Position numbers and translations under genes: made by a program. The notes beneath the pieces were generated by a model, which made no database searches, had not been told where the DNA came from, and saw only the letters and a program-made list of their open reading frames with translations. From Bacteroidaceae bacterium (GTDB lineage Bacteria > Bacteroidota > Bacteroidia > Bacteroidales > Bacteroidaceae): a DNA stretch of 36,718 bases. Shown here in pieces: positions 8,771 to 15,260 of this stretch (within the stretch, counting starts at the first letter, position 1; every line of letters starts with the position of its first letter). The stretch is taken from contig JAFUVM010000077.1 of NCBI GenBank assembly GCA_017483665.1, forward strand, positions 1 to 36,718, written 5' to 3'.

Positions 8771-8856
8771 ACGGAAGCATATTGTGTCAAAAAGCATGTT
8801 CTACGACATAAATACGATACTTTTTCGCGCATTTTAGCGTTTTTTTACGCGAAAAG

Positions 8857-8888
8857 CTTGCGGGAATAGTGGAAAAAGCCTAACTTTG
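8857..8888 (+). promoter_or_regulatory. Promoter of the small secreted protein gene
   Basis: A -7 box TAACTTTG (8881-8888) has CTTG (8857-8860) 20 bases upstream. The start codon follows 18 bases after the box, so the leader would be only about 10 bases. Confidence 0.6.
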
Positions 8889-8906
8889 CAACGAATTCTA
8901 TAGAGA

Positions 8907-9209
8907 ATGAAGAAGATTTTCATCATAGCACTCACTTTGACGATGGCCTGCGCGCCCGTCTCCATGCTGGCACAGAGCGACCGTGACGGCATCGAGGTCA
9001 GCATGTCGGGCATCACCCTCAGCATCAACGGCGGCAATGTACACATTGTCGGCGCCAACGGAGAGGTCATGGAAGTCTTCAACCTGACAGGCACAAAGGT
9101 ATCGTCCGTCCGCATCGATTCGGCCGACAAGACCTTTGCCCTGAACCTTCCGAAAGGCTGCTACCTGATAAAGGTAGGCAAGATAGTCCGGAAAATCTCA
9201 GTTCAGTAG
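8907..9209 (+). CDS. Small secreted protein resembling an isolated T9SS type A sorting domain
   Basis: The product is 100 residues: a signal peptide (MKKIFIIALTLTMACAPVSMLAQ), about 25 linker residues, then VEVFNLTG-like and LNLPKGCYLIKVGKIVRKI-like segments. These last resemble the C-terminal sorting domain of type IX secretion cargo (pattern VYNLxGxxV ... GxYxVKV). There is no room for a cargo domain. Short signal-plus-tail proteins occur in Prevotella and Bacteroides, but their role is not known to me. The gene stands alone between its promoter and a hairpin at 9307-9371. The sorting-domain assignment is by pattern only. Confidence 0.72.
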   Translation: MKKIFIIALTLTMACAPVSMLAQSDRDGIEVSMSGITLSINGGNVHIVGANGEVMEVFNLTGTKVSSVRIDSADKTFALNLPKGCYLIKVGKIVRKISVQ

Positions 9210-9306
9210 GGGATAGAGATTAGGGATTAGAGAATAGAGATTAGGGATTAGGGATTAGAGAATAGGGGATTAGAGATTAGAGAATAGGGATTAGAGATTA
9301 GAGATA
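9210..9306. repeat. Degenerate GATTAG-type intergenic repeat
   Basis: About 95 bases consist of imperfect GATTAGGGATTAGAGAATAG-like 7-8 base units starting right after the stop codon. A related TTAGAG-rich stretch lies at 13024-13077 before another ECF gene. No coding or promoter signal was seen inside. Confidence 0.75.
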
Positions 9307-9371
9307 AAGGATTAAAGTTTGAGGCTGAAGGGGAGTTTCACCGGACGCCAAACTTTAATCCTTATTTTTTT
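9307..9371 (+). terminator. Perfect 15-base stem followed by a T run
   Basis: AAGGATTAAAGTTTG (9307-9321) and its exact reverse complement CAAACTTTAATCCTT (9349-9363) enclose a 27-base loop. A run of T (9365-9371) follows. It ends the small secreted protein transcript; the AT-rich stem is unusual for an intrinsic terminator. Confidence 0.6.
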
Positions 9372-9434
9372 GCCCGCAATGTTTCCCGACGCACCCGTTA
9401 AACCTTATTATATTAGAGTTGTCTAAAGAGTATC

Positions 9435-9974
9435 ATGATAGACGAGAAAGCACTCATCCGACAGCTGTCCGACGCATCCACAAAGGAGGCCGCCTTCACA
9501 CACCTTGTGCGTGAGTACCAGGAGCCCCTGTACTGGCAGATCCGACGCATGGTGCTTTCCCACGACGACGCCGACGACGTCCTGCAGAACACCTTCATCA
9601 AGGCATGGGAAGCCATCGGCAGCTTCCGGCAGGAATCACGCATACAGACCTGGCTCTTCCGCATCGCCATCAACGAGTCGCTCAACCATCTGGCACGCAA
9701 GAAGCAGTCCGTCAGCCTGGAACAAAAGGAAGGAGCCCTGGCCGCCACGCTTGCCGCCGACAGCTACTTCGACGGCGACGAGACCCAGCAACACTTCCAG
9801 GAGGCCATCAGCACACTCCCCGAAAAGCAGAGGCTCGTGTTCAACCTGAAGTACTTCGACGAGATGAAGTACGAAGACATGAGCGACATGCTCGGCACAA
9901 GCGTGGGAGCACTGAAAGCATCCTACCATCACGCAGTCAGGAAAATAACAGACTTTTTCAAGAACATCGATTAA
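9435..9974 (+). CDS. ECF-family RNA polymerase sigma factor (first of three)
   Basis: This 179-residue protein has sigma-70 region 2 (DDADDVLQNTFIKAWEAI, about residues 36-53) and region 2.4 (RIQTWLFRIAINESLNHLAR). Region 4 is a helix-turn-helix from about residue 125 (LPEKQRLVFNLKYFDEMKYE). There is no region 3, as expected for ECF sigma factors. It should direct polymerase to a small regulon, usually for envelope stress. The next two genes encode a short single-span membrane protein and a Spy-like periplasmic protein in the same direction, a typical sigma/anti-sigma/effector arrangement. No TAnnTTTG box was found directly upstream, so it may use an autoregulated promoter. Confidence 0.93.
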   Translation: MIDEKALIRQLSDASTKEAAFTHLVREYQEPLYWQIRRMVLSHDDADDVLQNTFIKAWEAIGSFRQESRIQTWLFRIAINESLNHLARKKQSVSLEQKEGALAATLAADSYFDGDETQQHFQEAISTLPEKQRLVFNLKYFDEMKYEDMSDMLGTSVGALKASYHHAVRKITDFFKNID

Positions 9975-10006
9975 ACCTTCCACGGGAAAAGACATCAAAG
10001 AAGTAT

Positions 10007-10342
10007 ATGAAGACAACAGACCTTAACACAGAAGCACTGGAAGCCAAGCTCCGCCAACGCTTCGGGACGGAGAATCCCTTCGCCACCCCAGCCGGATACT
10101 TCGAGGCTATGCCCTCGCGCGTCATGGGCCGCATAGCACAGCGACGCCGCAGGCGAACCCTCTGGCGATGGACCGCAGCAGCCATCCTCGCGGGAGCAGT
10201 CGTGGCAGGAGGCGTTCTCTTCGAAAGCAAGCAGAGCCAGCAGATGGCCGAGGCCGAGAACATCCAGTACATCGAGGACGCGCTGAACTACTCCATGATA
10301 GACAACATGAGCATCGCATCCTACCTGACCGAGGCGGAATAA
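10007..10342 (+). CDS. Small single-span membrane protein, candidate anti-sigma factor
   Basis: I chose the ATG at 10007, 33 bases after the sigma factor stop. The longer open frame upstream overlaps the sigma gene in another frame. The 111-residue product has a soluble N-terminus (NPFATPAGYFEAMPSRVMGR), an Arg cluster, one hydrophobic segment (WTAAAILAGAVVAGGVLF, about residues 54-71), and an acidic tail. The motif NPFxTPxGYFE is common in short Bacteroidetes proteins next to ECF genes. An anti-sigma role is inferred from position and topology only; no zinc-binding anti-sigma motif is present. Confidence 0.75.
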   Translation: MKTTDLNTEALEAKLRQRFGTENPFATPAGYFEAMPSRVMGRIAQRRRRRTLWRWTAAAILAGAVVAGGVLFESKQSQQMAEAENIQYIEDALNYSMIDNMSIASYLTEAE

Positions 10343-10382
10343 GCAGAGAAAACAGTAAACAACATACTTAGCACACGAAACG

Positions 10383-10856
10383 ATGAAACAGACAATACTA
10401 CTCATCTGTGCCCTCGCCCTGAGCGCAGCCCTGGCAGCACAGCCTCATCGGGGCAAGTTCAACCCCGAGGAGTTCAAGGCAAAACTGGAGAACTTCATCA
10501 CCGCAGAGACCGGCTTCACGCCCGCAGAGGCACAAGCCTTCTACCCTATCTACCACGAGATGAAGGAGAAACAGCGCAACCTGCAACGCGAGATATTCCG
10601 ACTGAAAAAGGATGCTCCGGACAGCAACGCCAGCGACAAGGACTTTGCCCTCGTCATCCAGAAGATAAAAGACCTGGGCGCAGAGATGGCCGGACTGGAG
10701 GTCACCTACTACAAGAAAATGTGCAAGGCCGTATCGCCGCGCAAAGTCTATGCCGCCATGCAAGCCGAGGACAAGTTCCACCGACAGATGCTGGAGGAGT
10801 TCGGCCACAACAACCCGCATGCCAAAGGCCACGGACAGAGACACAAGAACGAGTAG
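10383..10856 (+). CDS. Spy/CpxP-like periplasmic helical protein
   Basis: The 157-residue product has a signal peptide (MKQTILLICALALSAALAAQ) and an otherwise charged, helical body. It includes ETGFTPAEAQAFYPIYHEM and a long Lys/Glu/Arg helix, resembling Spy-like envelope chaperone/sensor proteins found behind ECF genes in Bacteroidetes. The His-rich tail (HNNPHAKGHGQRHKNE) could bind metal. It is the third gene of the sigma operon and ends before a good terminator. Assignment is by general architecture, as no strict LTxxQ motif was seen. Confidence 0.7.
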   Translation: MKQTILLICALALSAALAAQPHRGKFNPEEFKAKLENFITAETGFTPAEAQAFYPIYHEMKEKQRNLQREIFRLKKDAPDSNASDKDFALVIQKIKDLGAEMAGLEVTYYKKMCKAVSPRKVYAAMQAEDKFHRQMLEEFGHNNPHAKGHGQRHKNE

Positions 10857-10893
10857 AACGAGACCGTAAGGTATTAGATTGTTTTAGTAGGAG

Positions 10894-10930
10894 AAGGGAT
10901 GTGCCCGTTTCAGGACACGTCCCTTTTTTT
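10894..10930 (+). terminator. Rho-independent terminator of the first ECF operon
   Basis: AAGGGATGTG (10894-10903) pairs with CACGTCCCTT (10916-10925), ten pairs with one G-T wobble, followed by T to 10930. Confidence 0.8.
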
Positions 10931-11218
10931 GTAGCCACGAGAGATAAACTTCTTCGCCACGGGTCATAAACCTCTTCGCCACGAGAAATAAACTTCTTAT
11001 CTTCGAGAAACAAAATTCTTATCCACGAGAAACAAAATTCTTATCCACGAGAAACAAACATCTTCACCCCGCGGGATAAAATTATTTCAGTGGTTCGGAA
11101 ATATATTTCAAAGGCTTGGAAATAGATTTCAAAGCCACGGAAATATATTTCCAAGCCACGGAAAAAGTTTTATCGCGGGCGGCGGGAAAGTTTGTTGCGG
11201 GCGGCGGGAAAGTTTTCT
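10931..11218. repeat. Long degenerate 22-base array (array 3) in a convergent spacer
   Basis: About thirteen units fill the whole space between the terminator and the mazG stop codon. The core CCACGAGAAA/CACGGGTCA recurs 22 bases apart: the A of CACG falls at 10937, 10959, 10981, 11025 and 11047, with a diverged unit (TTCGAG) at 11003. The filler drifts from ATAAACTTCTT through ACAAAATTCTTAT to GAAATATATTTC, ending as GCGGGCGGCGGGAAAG twice. One step is off by a base or two near 11090-11160. No coding or promoter signal was seen. Confidence 0.8.
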
Positions 11219-11225
11219 CCCCCCG

Positions 11226-12011
11226 TTATTCGGCTTTCTTGGCTTCGTTCCAGAGGATATCCATCTGCGCCAGGGTCATGTCCTTCAGCTGGAGTCCCTG
11301 CTCTTTGGCTTTTTGCTCGACGTAGTTGAAGCGGCGTGTGAACTTCTGGTTCGTGTGCTCCAAGGCGTTGTCGGGATTGATGTGGTAGAGGCGGGCGGCG
11401 TTGATGAGCGAGAAGAGGAAGTCGCCGTACTCGGCAGTCTGCCGCTCGATGTTGTCCTCCTGCCGCAGTTCGGCCTCCAGCTCGCCGAGCTCTTCGCGCA
11501 CTTTGTCCCAGACGTCCTCCTTCTTGTCCCAGTCGAAGCCGACGGCCCGCGCTTTGTCCTGGATGCGATAGGCTTTGATGAGCGACGGCAGCGACTTCGG
11601 TACGCCTCCGAGCACCGTTTTGTTGCCGTCCTTTTCCTTCTGTTTGATCTGTTCCCAGGCGTTTACGACGTCGCCGGCTGTCTTGGCAACTGCGTCGCCA
11701 TAGACGTGGGGATGGCGGAAGATGAGCTTGTCGCAGAGCTTGTTGCAAACGTCGGCAATGTCGAACTGCCCTTTCTCGCTGCCTATCTTGGCGTAGAAGA
11801 CGATGTGGAGGAGCACGTCGCCCAGCTCTTTCTGTATGTTGGGGACGTCGTCGTTAAGCAGGGCATCGCAGAGCTCGAACGTTTCCTCTATGGTGTTGGG
11901 GCGCAGGCTCTCGTTGGTCTGCTTGTGGTCCCAGGGGCATTTCTCGCGGAGTTCGTCCATCACGTCGAGCAGGCGCCCGAAGGCCTGCAGCTTTTCTTCT
12001 TTCGTATGCAT
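11226..12011 (-). CDS. mazG: Nucleoside triphosphate pyrophosphohydrolase MazG
   Basis: At 261 residues this matches E. coli MazG in length and duplicated layout. The N-terminal domain has CPWDHKQT (25-32), the metal-binding EExxE at 42-46 (EETFE) and the KELGDVLLHIVFYAK helix. The C-terminal domain repeats it (REELGELEAEL ... YGDFLFSLINAARL). The enzyme hydrolyses NTPs and dNTPs to monophosphates and pyrophosphate, cleaning the nucleotide pool. It is a single minus-strand gene with its own promoter, which overlaps an inverted repeat at 12056-12081. The 3' end meets a 22-base repeat array. Confidence 0.96.
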   Translation of the reverse strand: MHTKEEKLQAFGRLLDVMDELREKCPWDHKQTNESLRPNTIEETFELCDALLNDDVPNIQKELGDVLLHIVFYAKIGSEKGQFDIADVCNKLCDKLIFRHPHVYGDAVAKTAGDVVNAWEQIKQKEKDGNKTVLGGVPKSLPSLIKAYRIQDKARAVGFDWDKKEDVWDKVREELGELEAELRQEDNIERQTAEYGDFLFSLINAARLYHINPDNALEHTNQKFTRRFNYVEQKAKEQGLQLKDMTLAQMDILWNEAKKAE

Positions 12012-12055
12012 AGTTCAGAAGTTTAGTCTTTTTAGTGTTATCTTGGTTCAAAATT

Positions 12056-12081
12056 TGCACAAAGGTACATCTTTTTGTGCA
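12056..12081 (-). promoter_or_regulatory. mazG promoter overlapping an inverted repeat (possible operator)
   Basis: The minus-strand -7 box TACCTTTG covers 12060-12067, about 50 bases before the start codon. It overlaps the left arm of the perfect inverted repeat TGCACAAA (12056-12063) / TTTGTGCA (12074-12081), which has a 10-base spacer. A dimeric regulator could bind there. Confidence 0.5.
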
Positions 12082-12139
12082 GAAAACAGGTCCGAAGCAC
12101 AGATAAATCGCCGCCGAGGGCCAAATAATTTAAGAAATG

Positions 12140-12171
12140 TTTGCATATGTGGGGAAAAAACTCGTACTTTG
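12140..12171 (+). promoter_or_regulatory. Promoter of the second ECF sigma factor gene
   Basis: TTTG (12140-12143) is followed 21 bases later by TACTTTG (12165-12171), one base short of TAnnTTTG. The leader to the ATG at 12251 is about 75 bases. Confidence 0.5.
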
Positions 12172-12250
12172 CCTCGTCAAACAAGTATTAACGCACTAAA
12201 ACCGATTGCCTATCGAAGAACATTACTCCAAAACATCACTTTGAGACGTA

Positions 12251-12841
12251 ATGAATACATTATCTGCAATGACCGACCATGAGTTGGCCAGATTGTACGA
12301 GGAAGGCAACGACAGTGCGTTCGACATTCTGCTCGACCGCCACAAGGATTATATCTACTCCTACATCCTGTTCCTGGTGAAGGACAGCGATGAGGCCAAC
12401 GATTTCTTTCAGGAAACCTTCTCACGCGCCATTACAGCCATCCGCTCGCACCGTTATCAGACGAACGGCAAGTTCAGCGCCTGGCTCACCCGCATCGCGC
12501 ACAACCTCGTCATAGACAAGAGCCGCGACAGCGAGTCGACGAAGACCGTACGCGAGAACCTCGTGAAGCCCAAGACCCTGAACAGCCTCAGCCTGAGCGA
12601 ATCCACGCACGAGGACAAGATCATCGACCGCCAGACCCGTCGCGAAATACGTCGCATACTCGACTATCTGCCCGAGCCTCAGCGCGAAGTCATCCTGCTG
12701 CGTTTCTACGACGACCTCTCCTTCAAGGAGATTGCCGAGCAGACCGGCGTCAGCATCAACACGGCGCTCGGCCGCATGCGCTACGCGCTCATCAACCTCC
12801 GCAAGCTCATCGGGCAGAAGCAGTTCAGCCTCGTAGGATAG
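12251..12841 (+). CDS. ECF-family RNA polymerase sigma factor (second of three)
   Basis: The protein is 196 residues. Region 2 is DSDEANDFFQETFSRAITAI followed by FSAWLTRIAHNLVIDKSR. A linker rich in Ser and Glu leads to region 4, with LPEPQREVILLRFYDDLSFK and the helix-turn-helix EIAEQTGVSINTALGRMRYA. The region 4 fit is excellent. Unlike its two neighbours it has no partner gene directly downstream; only about 240 bases with a repeat array separate it from the third sigma gene. This may mean it is controlled by something other than an adjacent anti-sigma factor. Confidence 0.95.
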   Translation: MNTLSAMTDHELARLYEEGNDSAFDILLDRHKDYIYSYILFLVKDSDEANDFFQETFSRAITAIRSHRYQTNGKFSAWLTRIAHNLVIDKSRDSESTKTVRENLVKPKTLNSLSLSESTHEDKIIDRQTRREIRRILDYLPEPQREVILLRFYDDLSFKEIAEQTGVSINTALGRMRYALINLRKLIGQKQFSLVG

Positions 12842-12867
12842 ACATCCCATACATTATTATATTATAT

Positions 12868-12905
12868 AACGTGCTGCGCCGACCGACGTGGCACGTTTCG
12901 TTTGC
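12868..12905 (+). terminator. Possible terminator hairpin after the second ECF gene
   Basis: AACGTGC (12868-12874) pairs with GCACGTT (12891-12897) around a 16-base loop, followed by TTCGTTT. The T run is interrupted, so the call is weak. The downstream CACG at 12892-12895 is also in phase with the following 22-base array. Confidence 0.4.
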
Positions 12906-12907
12906 AG

Positions 12908-12995
12908 ACTTCACACGCGAAAACAGAGAACTTCACACGCATAGTCGGACTTTTTCACCCGTGTTGTTATACATTTTCGCCCGTTCGGGTAATAT
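12908..12995. repeat. Four-unit 22-base array (array 4) before the third ECF gene
   Basis: CTTCACACGC occurs at 22-base spacing (the CACG A at 12915 and 12937). Two diverged units follow at the same phase (TTTTCACCCGTG, then TTTTCGCCCGTTCGGG). Only the 10-base core is kept; the remaining 12 bases of each unit differ. TATACTTG at 12993-13000 just after it is a weak promoter-like box. Confidence 0.7.
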
Positions 12996-13077
12996 ACTTG
13001 TAGAGAAGAGAAGCAAAAGTTGAGGGTTGAGAGTTTAGAGTTGAGAGTTTAGAGAAATGGGGTTAGAGCTTAGAGAA

Positions 13078-13665
13078 ATGGTCAGTCAGCAGGCATTCAT
13101 GGACGACGCGACGCTCGTTGAGCGTATTCTGGACGGGCAGACGCAGCTGTTCCGGCTCGTGGCGGAGCGCTACGCCGAGCACCTGATGCGGATGGTCCGC
13201 CGCATGGTGCCCTCGAGGGAAGACGCCGAGGAGGTGACGCAGGACGCCCTCGTGGAGGCCTTTCGCAGCCTCGCCCGCTTCGACAGGCAGCAGGCAAGCC
13301 TCCAGACATGGCTCATGCGCATCGCCTATCACATGGCCTTGAAGCACTACAGACAGAGCCTGAAGTCGGTTCCCCTCGCGGACATCGGGCAGGAATGGCT
13401 CGACAAGCAAAGCTCGACGTTAGTCAACTTGTCCGACGACGAAGCCGACGCCCTCCTCTCCGACACGTCGGCCGACCGCATCGCGCAGCTCGAGCGAGCC
13501 ATCGACCTGCTGAAACCCGACGACCGGATGCTGCTCGGCTTCTACTACTACGACGACTGTTCCATCAAAGAGATACAGGAAATCACCGGTCGCGACGGGG
13601 GCTATCTGCGCTCGCGGCTGCAATGGATAAGGAAGAAACTGGCAAAGGAAATAAGGACCCCCTAA
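13078..13665 (+). CDS. ECF-family RNA polymerase sigma factor (third of three)
   Basis: Region 2 is clear (SREDAEEVTQDALVEAFRSL, then SLQTWLMRIAYHMALKHYR), as is region 4 (LKPDDRMLLGFYYYDDCSIK with IQEITGRDGGYLRSRLQW). Three in-frame ATGs (13057, 13078, 13099) are possible. I rejected 13057 because it lies in a TTAGAG-type repeat running to about 13077; 13099 (MDDATLVERILDG) also fits family N-termini. The last residues (RTP) and the stop codon come from a GC-rich palindromic element at 13653-13680, so the original C-terminus was probably altered. The gene leads a short operon with a membrane protein and a lipoprotein. Confidence 0.9.
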   Translation: MVSQQAFMDDATLVERILDGQTQLFRLVAERYAEHLMRMVRRMVPSREDAEEVTQDALVEAFRSLARFDRQQASLQTWLMRIAYHMALKHYRQSLKSVPLADIGQEWLDKQSSTLVNLSDDEADALLSDTSADRIAQLERAIDLLKPDDRMLLGFYYYDDCSIKEIQEITGRDGGYLRSRLQWIRKKLAKEIRTP

Positions 13666-13680
13666 CCCCCTTTAGGGGGA
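13653..13680 (+). repeat. GC-rich palindromic element supplying a stop codon
   Basis: AAGGACCCCCTAACC is followed by the palindrome CCCCCTTTAGGGGG and A. The TAA inside the element is the stop codon of the third ECF gene. Same subtype as the copies at 1478-1503 and in htpG. Confidence 0.75.
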
Positions 13681-13713
13681 ACCAATACCAAGAATGGCAA
13701 ATGACCAAGAAAC

Positions 13714-14112
13714 ATGAAAGAGAACAACACACATAAAGACGAAGCCTTGCGCATCGCCATCGGTCGCAAGATTGAAGCTTCCGGGCAACCGGGCCTTTCG
13801 GACGGCTTCGCAGACCGCCTGATGCAACGCATCGAAGCTGAGGAAGAGGCAGCGAAGAGGCAGCCGACAGACTGGTGGCAAAACGCCGTGAGCGTCATTT
13901 CGACGATTGCCGCTGTGCTGGTCGTCGTGTCCTTCATCAGGCTGCAACTGCCTTCGTCCGCAGAAAAGGAACGTACCTATACATATTATAATATAGGCCG
14001 TCTGCCCAAGAGCAGCACCCTCGAGCAAGTGTACACAAGCCGCTCGGAGCAGAAGAAAAGCCATCAACTCAGTTACACACACTTCAAACGCATGATTTAT
14101 GAAAACAAGTAA
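13714..14112 (+). CDS. Single-span membrane protein, candidate anti-sigma factor of the third ECF gene
   Basis: The 132-residue product has a soluble N-terminal half with LSDGFADRLMQRIEAEEEAA, one hydrophobic segment (AVSVISTIAAVLVVVSFIRL, about residues 58-77), and a basic tail outside. The pattern 'short helical domain, one membrane span, directly after an ECF gene' is common for Bacteroidetes anti-sigma-like proteins, but no defining motif is seen. It starts 48 bases after the sigma stop and overlaps the next gene by 14 bases. Codons at 13983-13995 form an all-AT run. Confidence 0.75.
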   Translation: MKENNTHKDEALRIAIGRKIEASGQPGLSDGFADRLMQRIEAEEEAAKRQPTDWWQNAVSVISTIAAVLVVVSFIRLQLPSSAEKERTYTYYNIGRLPKSSTLEQVYTSRSEQKKSHQLSYTHFKRMIYENK

Positions 14113-15193
14113 ACTCCTCGGGATAGCCCTCGCGGGCACTCTCCTACTGGCCTCCTGCTATCAGCCGGACGTCGTGATGCACACCACCATTAACCAAAAC
14201 CCCTGGCGACCCTGCGAGCGCGAGATAACTTACAGCAATGTAATGTCCCAACAGATGCGCGACTCTTTGTGGGGCAAGGGAAACATTAAATGGTCGCAGC
14301 CTTTGCCGGAATGCCTCAACACAGACGCTTTCGTGGGTACTCGTACGGAAATCGGCAAGGATGATACCGTCAGCACAACTTTCTCGATGCCGTTCAAGTC
14401 GACAGAGGAAATGAGCCAGCAGACCCCTCTGCAGCTCAACGGCACCCGTCTCCGCTCGCAGGCCAGCCTCAAGAAGCAGTTCCGATGGTTCTACACGAAC
14501 TACGTCTTCAGCGAAACCTTCTTTTGCGTGGGCGACACATTCCAGCTTGCCGACACACTTTATGCCGACAAAGACCTCGTCAGCTACTGGTTCACAGGGG
14601 AGCCGAACCTCGTGAAGGGACTGAGCGGAGCCGAGGCCTCGCAGAAACTCAGCGAGATAGAACCCGCCATCAACCGCTGGCTGAACGACAATCTCCTGAA
14701 GGTCGGCTTCGACTACATCGTGGACCACTATGACTCCATCCCTGCGCCGCCGGTCAGCAAGGAACGCTTCGTCGAGCTCCACGACTCGCTCGTCCAGTTC
14801 ATCACGGCTGGTGCCGATAACTTCCTCTCCATTATGCCCGAGGAGAGAGTCCGCGACTTCTTCCATTCCGATGCCTACGACGATTTCTTCAACGACGAGA
14901 CAACTCTGGGCAAAGGACTGACTGGTGAGCTCAGCAAGCAGTTGAACATCTTCTGGTTCAACGTGCCCTACACGCTCACGATGCCAGGCAAAGTCATCGA
15001 AACGGGGAACGGCATCCTCCAACCCGACGGCACCATCCGCTACACTTTCACAGGCGAGCGGCTCATCCCGAAGGACTACACCATCACGGCCACCTCGCGT
15101 GTGACGAACATCTGGGCTTACGTCGTTACCCTCATCGCCTGCATTATTGTGGCTATTATCGCGAGAAAACGAAAAAAGAAGGGCGCGAAGTGA
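14099..15193 (+). CDS. Lipoprotein with C-terminal membrane anchor, unknown function
   Basis: At 364 residues it has a lipoprotein signal (LLLASC, lipid-carrying Cys20) and a large soluble domain with no motif I recognise. A C-terminal hydrophobic helix (IWAYVVTLIACIIVAIIARK) and a basic end KRKKKGAK follow. A lipid anchor at one end and a membrane helix with a cytoplasmic-looking tail at the other suggests an inner-membrane protein with a periplasmic domain. Translation is probably coupled to the candidate anti-sigma gene by the 14-base overlap, so it likely belongs to the same envelope-stress circuit. Confidence 0.75.
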   Translation: MKTSKLLGIALAGTLLLASCYQPDVVMHTTINQNPWRPCEREITYSNVMSQQMRDSLWGKGNIKWSQPLPECLNTDAFVGTRTEIGKDDTVSTTFSMPFKSTEEMSQQTPLQLNGTRLRSQASLKKQFRWFYTNYVFSETFFCVGDTFQLADTLYADKDLVSYWFTGEPNLVKGLSGAEASQKLSEIEPAINRWLNDNLLKVGFDYIVDHYDSIPAPPVSKERFVELHDSLVQFITAGADNFLSIMPEERVRDFFHSDAYDDFFNDETTLGKGLTGELSKQLNIFWFNVPYTLTMPGKVIETGNGILQPDGTIRYTFTGERLIPKDYTITATSRVTNIWAYVVTLIACIIVAIIARKRKKKGAK

Positions 15194-15214
15194 CCATTCT
15201 TCGCAGGAATTTCG

Positions 15215-15222
15215 TAACTTTG
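15215..15222 (+). promoter_or_regulatory. -7 promoter box for the epimerase-like gene
   Basis: TAACTTTG, a perfect TAnnTTTG, 39 bases before the ATG at 15261. It supports that start over the longer open frame beginning at 15147. Confidence 0.6.
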
Positions 15223-15260
15223 CATCGAAACTAAACACTTCGCGACACAAAGACATTATT

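Noticed and set aside
9210-9306. Telomere-like repeat indicating a linear end
   Set aside because: The units are imperfect, short in total, and lie between normal genes; Bacteroidales chromosomes are circular.
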